Of a stretch of 64,000 nt of DNA, positions 55,559-62,869 are shown in pieces. The notes beneath the pieces are model-generated. The model did not search any database. It saw only the letters and a program-made list of their open reading frames with translations, and was not told where the DNA came from. The DNA is taken from contig NZ_JAINFL010000005.1 of the NCBI RefSeq assembly GCF_022458895.1, forward strand, positions 248,001 to 312,000, written 5' to 3'. The first letter of the stretch is position 1, and each line of letters starts with the position of its first letter. Origin of the DNA: Roseihalotalea indica. Its GTDB lineage: Bacteria > Bacteroidota > Bacteroidia > Cytophagales > Cyclobacteriaceae. A program made the position numbers and the translations under genes.

Positions 55559-57454
55559 TCAGATGTTTTTAGACAGTAAGAGGCTTAACAATGAAGAAGC
55601 CTGAGAATAATCTCCGATGATGATATGCGCCCCGGCGCGAATGAGTCGCTCTCGTTTAGAGGTGCTCAGCCCGTGCCGCCTTAGCTCGTCTGAGGCAATG
55701 CCTACGCACAGCGCCCCCACTTTTCGCCCTTCCCGGATCTCCGAAGGGCCGTCGCCAATCACAATGATTTCTTCGGGAGAGGCCTGTTTTTCATCGAGGA
55801 GGTAGCGCAGCACCTTGCGTTTGGCGCTGATGCCATCGGGCTTGGCACCGTGGATGCCGCCGTCAAACAAAGGGCCGTATCCCAGGGTATTGGCTTCCTG
55901 CTTCACGTATTCTTCGTCGGTGCCACTGGCCAGAAAAAGCTGTACGGAGGCTTCTTTGAGCTTATGGAGAAAGGAAATAGCCCCTTTAATGGTAAAATCT
56001 TCTTCGCCTAACTCGCCCTGCTCAAATTGCCGAATGCGGTGGCCCACGGCATCATTCAATAGCTCTAGAAACCGCTCTTTATAAAACTCTGCCGACTGAA
56101 TGGTTTCTTCCGGCACATGCCCCTCCCGGTGGATCAGTTCTACCAGTCCTTCCATTTGCACAATGGTAGGCGCACCCGTAGTCTGGCTGATGAGCTGGGC
56201 AGTTTTCTGGTATAACAGCGATTGTTCTTCCGATGACAGTTCCGGTAAAGCATCGCCGGCAATGCTCTGTACCATCATGGGTTGCATCAGGTCTTCCCAG
56301 CCTTCCCGAAGTACGGAAATGGTGCCGTCGTGGTCCAGCATCACATACTTTACCCGAAGCTCACGAGAGTACTCTTCAACAATTTCAATATCCGTTTCCC
56401 GGAAGAATCGAGCCGTTTCAGGATGGGCCGCGCGGTAGGGGTGATGAACGTAGCTGGGTTCGGTCAGGAGTTGCTCAATTTCCTGGGGAGAAGCCGTGCC
56501 GGTCTGGTACAGCTTGCGTACCGTGACCGCTGAGGCAGTATTGGCGAGCGTTAGACAGTGCGGTGCTTCGGCCTCGGCAGCCAAACAGGCAGCAAAGGTA
56601 CTAATGGCGGTATCTCCGGCACCCACGGGGTCAATTTCGCCATCGTGCCAGATGCCGGGTATGCTGAAAAGCTGGTCTTTGTCACAATACAGCATACCGT
56701 AAGCACCGCGCGTGAATAGTACCGGAGCCTGTAGCTTTTTACTGAGGGCTTTGGCGTGTTGTTCGCACTTTTCGGTGTGGCGCTCGTCAAAAGGAGGGAT
56801 CTCCAGCACCCGAGCCGTTTCGGCAGTATTTACTTTCAACGTGATGTGCCGGGCAAACTGGCCCAGGCTACGCATATCGGCTATGAACCGGCACTGAGGA
56901 AATTCCTGAGAAAGCTGGTTCAGCGTTTCAACCGCCTTCGGATTGAGCAGAGGCTTGACAAACTGTTGATTGATGAACAGGATATCCAGTGAAGGTAACG
57001 CTTCCCTTATCCGGTGCATTAACTGATCAAGCATGGCCGGGTCGGTTTCATTATAAGAGCCAAAGTCCAGGCGGTGGTCTTCTTCCTTGCCCATCATGGG
57101 TTTTACATAAGCACAGCTTTGCCATTGGTCTGGCTGGATGAGTAACCCGGCGGTGTCAACCTCTTCGGCATGCAGTAAGTGAAGCAACTCCCGGCCCCAC
57201 AGGTCTTCGTTGCGCAACCCAAAAGCCTGTATATGTTGTACCCCCAGTGCCCGGAAATTTTTGACCACATTCCCCGCTGCACCAAGATACGTTCGGATGG
57301 CTCCGCCCCGGTGTACAATCTTTCCGGTTTCCAGCGAAATTTCGCCCGTATCCTTCTCAATATGGTAGTATACATCTACGGCAAAATCACCAATCACTCC
57401 CACGCGCAGGGCAGCTATCTTTTGAAAGAGGTCCGGTAATGCGTTAATATTCAT
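55559..57454 (-). CDS. Fused PfkB sugar kinase (RfaE1-like) and HAD phosphatase
   Basis: The 631-residue fusion has a ribokinase-type kinase at 1-335 with GAAGNVVKNFRALG and the catalytic DPVGAGDT (Asp281), plus the KVNTAE region of RfaE1. A HAD phosphatase at about 365-631 has motif I LDHDGT (Asp374) and the late IGDGPSEIREGRKVG. Kinase plus phosphatase on one chain, with RfaE2 as the next gene, matches the steps heptose-7-P to 1,7-bisP to 1-P to ADP-heptose. The HAD part has a cap region unlike classic GmhB, so the sugar may differ. Confidence 0.85.
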   Translation of the reverse strand: MNINALPDLFQKIAALRVGVIGDFAVDVYYHIEKDTGEISLETGKIVHRGGAIRTYLGAAGNVVKNFRALGVQHIQAFGLRNEDLWGRELLHLLHAEEVDTAGLLIQPDQWQSCAYVKPMMGKEEDHRLDFGSYNETDPAMLDQLMHRIREALPSLDILFINQQFVKPLLNPKAVETLNQLSQEFPQCRFIADMRSLGQFARHITLKVNTAETARVLEIPPFDERHTEKCEQHAKALSKKLQAPVLFTRGAYGMLYCDKDQLFSIPGIWHDGEIDPVGAGDTAISTFAACLAAEAEAPHCLTLANTASAVTVRKLYQTGTASPQEIEQLLTEPSYVHHPYRAAHPETARFFRETDIEIVEEYSRELRVKYVMLDHDGTISVLREGWEDLMQPMMVQSIAGDALPELSSEEQSLLYQKTAQLISQTTGAPTIVQMEGLVELIHREGHVPEETIQSAEFYKERFLELLNDAVGHRIRQFEQGELGEEDFTIKGAISFLHKLKEASVQLFLASGTDEEYVKQEANTLGYGPLFDGGIHGAKPDGISAKRKVLRYLLDEKQASPEEIIVIGDGPSEIREGRKVGALCVGIASDELRRHGLSTSKRERLIRAGAHIIIGDYSQASSLLSLLLSKNI

Positions 57455-57567
57455 GGTTGTTGTATGAGTAGTGAAGGGTGGAATGAATGTTTGAGTGAGT
57501 GTTAGATGACTGATAGTAGGTGTTTATCTGGGTGTAATGTTGTATATGTGTTTGACATTTATAACTT

Positions 57568-57595
57568 CCAAGCCCCAAGCCCCAAGCCCCAAGCC
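57568..57595. repeat. Heptamer tandem repeat (CCAAGCC)4
   Basis: Four perfect copies of CCAAGCC directly abut the RfaE2 stop codon (57596-57598) in the 141-bp gap before the kinase-phosphatase gene. Confidence 0.8.
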
Positions 57596-58063
57596 CTACT
57601 CCGTTTCTTTCATTTTTTGAATGGTGCTGGTGGTGGAGTAACCATCAACAAAGTCAATGAGTATGACCTGATCGGCAAATTCTCGGCCTACGACTTCTTC
57701 TATCTTATAGTCACCACCTTTCACCAGAATGTCCGGTTTGATCTGCGACAGCAACTCAAAGGGCGTGTCTTCTCCAAATTTGATGACGTAATCCACACAG
57801 GCGAGGCTTTCCAATAGATAGGCGCGATCATCTTCATTATTAATAGGGCGACTTTCACCTTTCAACCGTTTGACGGAGGCATCCGTGTTGAGTCCTATCA
57901 CCAGTACATTGCCCAGGTCGCGGGCTGCCCGCAGGTAGGTGGCGTGGCCCCGGTGCAGAATATCAAAACAGCCGTTGGTGAATACGATTTTCTTTCCTTG
58001 CGCTCGCTCTTTTTCCAGTTGGCTCAGTAGCTGTTTCAGTTCTGTTGATGGAGTATAGTCCAT
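57596..58063 (-). CDS. rfaE2: D-glycero-beta-D-manno-heptose 1-phosphate adenylyltransferase-like
   Basis: The 155-residue nucleotidyltransferase has the HIGH-like site NGCFDILHRGHATYL, GLNTDASVKRLKGESRP and KPDILVKGGDY, as in the C-terminal half of HldE. It joins ATP to a heptose-1-phosphate-type sugar. It is one step downstream of the kinase-phosphatase fusion and 12 bp from the DapA-like gene. Related cytidylyltransferases (TagD-like) are similar in the first motif; RfaE2 fits best. Confidence 0.9.
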   Translation of the reverse strand: MDYTPSTELKQLLSQLEKERAQGKKIVFTNGCFDILHRGHATYLRAARDLGNVLVIGLNTDASVKRLKGESRPINNEDDRAYLLESLACVDYVIKFGEDTPFELLSQIKPDILVKGGDYKIEEVVGREFADQVILIDFVDGYSTTSTIQKMKETE

Positions 58064-58074
58064 ATTGTTTGTGG

Positions 58075-58989
58075 TTAAGGGGTAATGGTTTCTTCAATTT
58101 CTTTTAAAAAGATACGCATCTTTTGTTTCTCATCCTCGCTCAGGTTCGCCAGGGGAGGAGCAACCACTCCGGTCCCGATACCCCGCTCGGCCAGCCCGAA
58201 CTTAATGCCCGAGATCACGCTTTTCCCGTTCTGGTACAAATGGTGGCTGATCTGCATCACCTGCTGGTGTAATGCCTTCGCTTTTTCAAAATGCCGTTTG
58301 CGGGCGGCGTCATAGAGGCGTACATAGAGGTTAGGAAAGAGGTTGGCACCCCCGTTTACTCCCCCTTGCGCACCCAGCAGTACGGTTTCCAGTAATAGCT
58401 CTTCGGGACCTACCCAATAGCTTTTCTCCAAGTCTTCCCGAGCCATCTGTAACCGGTGAAAGTGCATCAGGTCGCCGGTGCTGTCTTTGTAGCCTACCAC
58501 GTTGGGTAGCTTCAGCAGTGATAGCACCGTGTCCTGATCCAGAAAGTTGCGGGTATGGCTGGGGATGTTGTATAAAAATAGTGGCAGAGGACTTTCTTCG
58601 GACAGTTCGTGAAAGAAATCGTAGAGGGAGGTCTGGCTTGCCGGATAATAAAAAGGCGGGGCAGCTACTACCGCGGTAGCTCCAAGCTGTTCGGCTTTTT
58701 TGGCCCATTCTACGGCATTTGCCAAGCAGCTATCGGTAATGCCCACCAGCCAGGGAATACGCGATTCTACTTCCTGACTTACCTGCTCAAGCAGAGCGAT
58801 CCTGGTTCTTTCCGGCAGACTGGGAGCTTCCCCGGTAGTTCCCAGTACAAAAATCCCGTGTACTCCACCCTCAATAACATGCGTTAGCAGTTGAGAAAGT
58901 GCATCGGTGTCCAGCGTCAATTGTTCAGTTAGCGGAGTAATCAGCGGGGGGACAATCCCGTGTAGGTTATAAATAGAGTTATCGGACAT
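58075..58989 (-). CDS. DapA/NAL-family aldolase, not lysine-type
   Basis: The 304-residue TIM barrel has the family GTTGEAPSLPE, the Tyr in FLYNIPSHTRN and the Schiff-base Lys in VVGYKDSTGDL. The YNIPSHT motif differs from the RTG of biosynthetic DapA and resembles keto-deoxy-sugar-acid aldolases or lyases. In the sialidase context an N-acetylneuraminate lyase-like or keto-deoxy aldolase reaction is likely. Near the RfaE2 and membrane genes, so probably one operon. Confidence 0.88.
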   Translation of the reverse strand: MSDNSIYNLHGIVPPLITPLTEQLTLDTDALSQLLTHVIEGGVHGIFVLGTTGEAPSLPERTRIALLEQVSQEVESRIPWLVGITDSCLANAVEWAKKAEQLGATAVVAAPPFYYPASQTSLYDFFHELSEESPLPLFLYNIPSHTRNFLDQDTVLSLLKLPNVVGYKDSTGDLMHFHRLQMAREDLEKSYWVGPEELLLETVLLGAQGGVNGGANLFPNLYVRLYDAARKRHFEKAKALHQQVMQISHHLYQNGKSVISGIKFGLAERGIGTGVVAPPLANLSEDEKQKMRIFLKEIEETITP

Positions 58990-59112
58990 GGTGTAGGAAA
59001 GTTAATGGGTTTTGAAACGGACTTATCCGGGCACTCAGTTCAGACAGGAATTGCCGGTACGTAAATTTGAAAAAAGCAATGCCGCAGAGAAAGGCGATGG
59101 GTAACGTTATTA

Positions 59113-60405
59113 TCATACACTAAAACGAATTTGGGAGCCGGGCATCTCGCCGTGGCTGTTTACAAGAATCCAACTAAGTACCAGAAGTAGTAGTAACAGG
59201 GTAACGGCCAGCCGGAGGCCTTTATTAATATTGACCGGTGCTGACAAGGGGGGGGGGGCAAAACGAATGGCGTAATTGCCCAGTACAAAAATTACAATGG
59301 CATTGATCCAGTAAAGACCGTCACGCAAAGAGCCATACCCCCACCATGCGCCGGTTAGCAGGTTGCTCAGAGCAATATACCAACCCAGGTACACCATTAG
59401 CAACCACCAGCCGTATTCAGATTTCCAGGGTTTCTGTTGATTAATTCGCTGCCAGAAAAACAGGGTAAGCGCAACAATAAGTAAGAGGCTTACGCCCCAG
59501 GCCAGACTCAGTTCGAAATTTACAAAGTCAATAGCATTCGCTATCACATTTCGTTCAGCAATGGCTTTGATACTTTCCGAATCAAAACGCTGAACTAAGT
59601 TGGTAATTGGCAGCAATATGATCAGAAATATCCAACCGAGTTGATTGGCCTTAATATCGGGATGCCTGCTTCTGGGCCAGTTTTGGGCATATACGGCGTA
59701 GGCCATTCCTAGCCCTCCGAAAAAGCCCAGGGAGTATTCCATTACATTCCACCAGTTGAAATCAATGTTGGAGTTCGATCCTACTACTTGCAGAAAGTTG
59801 CCAAAAGCAAAACCAAAACCGGCACCCAGGGCTGAATACAGGGCCACCGACAGACTACGGTAAAAATAGCCCCGGTACATAAACCAGCCCAGGGCCAGTG
59901 CCGCACCCAGGCAACCAGCCCATAACTCTGAGCGCGGTGGTGTCATGAGCCACTCCAGTTGATAGATCAGTATGCCCCAGATCAGATATCCCCCAACAAC
60001 CATCTGGGTGATCAGGAGGGGCCAGGCTGGCTTCCGGGTTTCGGATGACTCCAGCGCCAGGCCCGTTAATCCGCCACCAATGAAGCCATATAGGCCACCA
60101 ATAACAAAGAGCATGCAGAGACCATAGCTGACATTCAGCCAGTCAACACCGCGCCCGTAGCCCACTACGACACCGTAGCTCATCATACCGCCTACTCCCC
60201 AACCTAAAGCGCCAAGTGCTACAATAGAAGGAAGGCGGCTGTACCAGTCTTGTCGGCGAGAAAGTATCAATAGGGTTAGTACTCCAATCCCACCAGCCCA
60301 GGCGGCTCCGTGCTCATGCCCAAACTGACCCCGAACGGCCCAGGCGGTGCCTAATGCCAGGGCTACCACGAGCCTTTTTATCCAGCTAGCATTAAATCCT
60401 TGCAT
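59113..60405 (-). CDS. Polytopic membrane protein (11-12 helices), unassigned
   Basis: The 430-residue protein has about 11-12 hydrophobic helices, starting MQGFNASWIKRLVVALALG. Its long Gly- and Trp-rich segments include GGLYGFIGGGLTGLAL and GFGFAFGNFLQVVGS. I recognise no transporter family. It sits 4 bp from the sialidase-like gene at 60409, so it may move the released sugar. A C11 homopolymer lies in the codons for the last 50 residues. Confidence 0.75.
   Translation of the reverse strand: MQGFNASWIKRLVVALALGTAWAVRGQFGHEHGAAWAGGIGVLTLLILSRRQDWYSRLPSIVALGALGWGVGGMMSYGVVVGYGRGVDWLNVSYGLCMLFVIGGLYGFIGGGLTGLALESSETRKPAWPLLITQMVVGGYLIWGILIYQLEWLMTPPRSELWAGCLGAALALGWFMYRGYFYRSLSVALYSALGAGFGFAFGNFLQVVGSNSNIDFNWWNVMEYSLGFFGGLGMAYAVYAQNWPRSRHPDIKANQLGWIFLIILLPITNLVQRFDSESIKAIAERNVIANAIDFVNFELSLAWGVSLLLIVALTLFFWQRINQQKPWKSEYGWWLLMVYLGWYIALSNLLTGAWWGYGSLRDGLYWINAIVIFVLGNYAIRFAPPPLSAPVNINKGLRLAVTLLLLLLVLSWILVNSHGEMPGSQIRFSV
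59248..59258 (-). repeat. C11 homopolymer tract inside membrane-protein gene
   Basis: Eleven consecutive G residues on the plus strand, C on the coding strand, encode part of FAPPPLSAP near residue 383 of the membrane protein. Slippage would change the last 50 residues. It could be phase variation, or a sequencing or assembly error. Confidence 0.75.
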
Positions 60406-60408
60406 AAC

Positions 60409-61581
60409 CTAACGAGATTGAAAAGCAACCGGGCTTTCAGGAATTTGCTCGGGGGTGCCCATCCAGAATGCAATTTTCTCTCGCTGCCAGGTATATGTTA
60501 CCGCAATGGTATCTCCGAAGGAGATGATGGCCGGGTAAGAGAATTCATCATCTGGCACTCCTTCTTCAATATCTAGCACCCGGGGCCAGGTTTCGCCATT
60601 ATCGGTAGATAAGGCGATGGATAGCGGCGCCCGGGCACCCCAGTTTTCGTTATCCCGGTTATAGGCCAGAGCCAGCGTGCCGTCTGCTAATTGAGTTATA
60701 TCAATGCCGCTGTTGGGGTTAGGTAACGGTGTGCGGTATACGGGCGACCAGGTTTTTCCATAATCCTCAGAGTCGCTACGGTAAACATAGCCAGCCGAGC
60801 TACGAAGCAGCATATGCACGTGTCCGGGTTCTGATTCCCACAGGGTAGGCTGGATGATACCCTCACCTTCCAGTTCGGTTCGGTCAATCTCCAGAAAATC
60901 GCTTTTCTCCCAGCTTTTGCCCTGGTTGGTACTACGATCTACAAAAGCATCCCAAACCTGATTATCTTCCTGTGATGCGCCAGCCAGCCAGGTACCATCC
61001 GAGAGGATGATAGGTTTATTACGGACCGGCCCCCGGCCACCCCGATCCCCCTCTACCAGTTCAGTAGCTTCACTCCAGGTTTCACCGCCGTCGGTTGATG
61101 TTTGCACCCAGGTTTCCCAGTGGTCAATCTCTTTGCCTACCTTAAAATACAGGTAAATGGTTTCATCCGGCGCCTGAAATAAGACCGGGTTCCAGTGGGG
61201 TTCGTCCCGCAGTTTGGCAACCTCTTCGGGGGTTGACCAGTGATCAGGACGGCCTCGGGAGAGCCAAATGCCCACGTCGTCATCTTTTTCTTCGGTGCCT
61301 CCGAACCATGCGACCAGGAACTGTCCGTTGGTATTTCGCAGCAGGGTAGAGGCGTGGCATTGGGGGAACGGCTGCTCGTCCCCGAAGATAAAATCCCGTA
61401 CCGGTAGTTCAGTTTCAGATTCAGCTAACACTGTCTCGTTTCCCTGATCAGGTTGAGAAGGAGATGAGCAAGCGTTGAGAATATAGGTTACAACAAAGAA
61501 TGAAGAAGCAAGAAGAGAAGTGCTGCTTAAAAACGCTTTAGGTATTGAAAGGCAAGAGCGTTGACGTTGATTCAATAGCAT
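60409..61581 (-). CDS. BNR-repeat sialidase-like protein (exported)
   Basis: The 390-residue protein has a hydrophobic N-terminus with LNACSS (lipobox-like) and a propeller with four or more Asp boxes (STDGGETW, STNQGKSW, SEDYGKTW, STDNGETW). PQCHASTLLRNTNGQFLVAW is the conserved opening also found in the gene at 50499. First gene of the long carbohydrate locus. The 281-residue gap to the ECF sigma gene leaves control by that factor open. Confidence 0.87.
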   Translation of the reverse strand: MLLNQRQRSCLSIPKAFLSSTSLLASSFFVVTYILNACSSPSQPDQGNETVLAESETELPVRDFIFGDEQPFPQCHASTLLRNTNGQFLVAWFGGTEEKDDDVGIWLSRGRPDHWSTPEEVAKLRDEPHWNPVLFQAPDETIYLYFKVGKEIDHWETWVQTSTDGGETWSEATELVEGDRGGRGPVRNKPIILSDGTWLAGASQEDNQVWDAFVDRSTNQGKSWEKSDFLEIDRTELEGEGIIQPTLWESEPGHVHMLLRSSAGYVYRSDSEDYGKTWSPVYRTPLPNPNSGIDITQLADGTLALAYNRDNENWGARAPLSIALSTDNGETWPRVLDIEEGVPDDEFSYPAIISFGDTIAVTYTWQREKIAFWMGTPEQIPESPVAFQSR

Positions 61582-61867
61582 TGGTTAGGATAGATGAATC
61601 ATAATGGTACTTACAGAGCGAATTGAAGCAGTCTTTATTGTAAAAGCTTGTTATTGAGGGCTTTATCTGGCTACAGAATGTGCTGGTCAGTTACTTTGGC
61701 AGATGCGCTTGAGGCTGACATGGCTTTCTATAAACCTGACAAAAGCAGATCAATGGCAACGATTACCGATAGTGCTGTTTTTCGCTCTTTATTAAGAGGA
61801 GACCAGGCAGGAGATAATACCCTCAAAAAAAATACATTTTTTCAAAAAAGGTGATTGCCAAAAACGA
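61582..61867. other. Intergenic region before ECF sigma gene
   Basis: 286 bp, slightly AT-rich with no credible ORF. It must carry the promoter for the sialidase operon. Confidence 0.35.
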
Positions 61868-62488
61868 TTACTTAAAACAGAAAGGTATCAAAGCCAGGGG
61901 AGATAAGGAGTAGAGTGTGAGTGAAGCCTTATGGCTTTCCATGGCTTCTCGGAGGGAGGCAATGGAGCGGTAAATGAGGGTGCGAGCGTATTTTACTTCT
62001 TTCAGATCTAATACAGTAGCAATTTCATCATAGTCCATTTCTTCGTAAAAGCGGAGGAATACTGCTTCTTTCTGGCGGGAGCTAAGGGAGTTCAGGGCTT
62101 TGGTGAGTGAGGCTCGCTGCGTTTCTCCCAGCTCATCAAGCACCAGCTTTTGTTCATAAGAAAGGGTATGAGCTTCGGTTGCCGAACCGCTATCATACGG
62201 AGTAAACCGTTGTTGCTTCAGGTGAAGCCGGAGCAGCTTACGCCGGAACGCAACATACAAATAAGACCGAACCTGACGAACATCGCTGAGCGAGCTGTGG
62301 CGGGCGTATAGTTCTACGAAGAAATCCTGTAACGTGTCCTGAACCAGTGCTCGGTCGGGCACTAATTGTGAACCATACCGAAATAATTGGGGAAAGAAAA
62401 TATCATACAACGCGGCCAATGCTTGGGGTGAGCCTTGTTGCAGTTGTTGCCAGTGAGAGAGGTCTTGTTGGTGCGTGTGAGGAGGCAT
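61868..62488 (-). CDS. ECF-type RNA polymerase sigma factor
   Basis: The 206-residue protein has region 2 (FFPQLFRYGSQLV, then VQDTLQDFFVELY) and region 4 (LNSLSSRQKEAVFLRFYEEM, then MDYDEIATVLDLK) of ECF sigma factors. No FecR-type anti-sigma gene is next to it on either side, unlike the usual Bacteroidota arrangement. Divergent from the sugar permease and upstream of the sialidase operon, so it may regulate either or both. Confidence 0.9.
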   Translation of the reverse strand: MPPHTHQQDLSHWQQLQQGSPQALAALYDIFFPQLFRYGSQLVPDRALVQDTLQDFFVELYARHSSLSDVRQVRSYLYVAFRRKLLRLHLKQQRFTPYDSGSATEAHTLSYEQKLVLDELGETQRASLTKALNSLSSRQKEAVFLRFYEEMDYDEIATVLDLKEVKYARTLIYRSIASLREAMESHKASLTLYSLSPLALIPFCFK

Positions 62489-62869
62489 AAAGCAACGTTA
62501 CGAGATATTCATAAAGTCATTCCGAAAGATAGATAGTTCTCTACACTTTGTGTCTTTGCCCAGATTAACTTTTTATTAACTCTTCATTTAAGTAACGCAA
62601 AATTCCTGATACTTCAAACTGCCAAAGGACGGAATGTGTACCTACCCCTATGTTTTTAAGGTAGCTAAGACAGCGTTACAGGAAAAACTAGGAAAACCGT
62701 AGTTATTTGCCTCTCATCTCGGTGGATTATTACCAGACTCGTTGTATTTTGGACCGAAAACAAAGAATAATGAGTGATGAGTGAATAATATTAATAGTGG
62801 TAGCTCAGGTAGCTACATTATTCACTGGCATCATTCATAAAATACAACAACCTACATCATTTGTCGCAC
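62489..62869. other. Divergent intergenic region
   Basis: 381 bp between the ECF sigma gene and the permease. It contains a GAATGAGTGA-type stretch near 62767-62790 and otherwise no feature I can defend. Confidence 0.4.

Noticed and set aside
61648..61854. 68-residue plus-strand ORF before the ECF sigma gene
   Set aside because: No family pattern, no promoter and ordinary intergenic composition.
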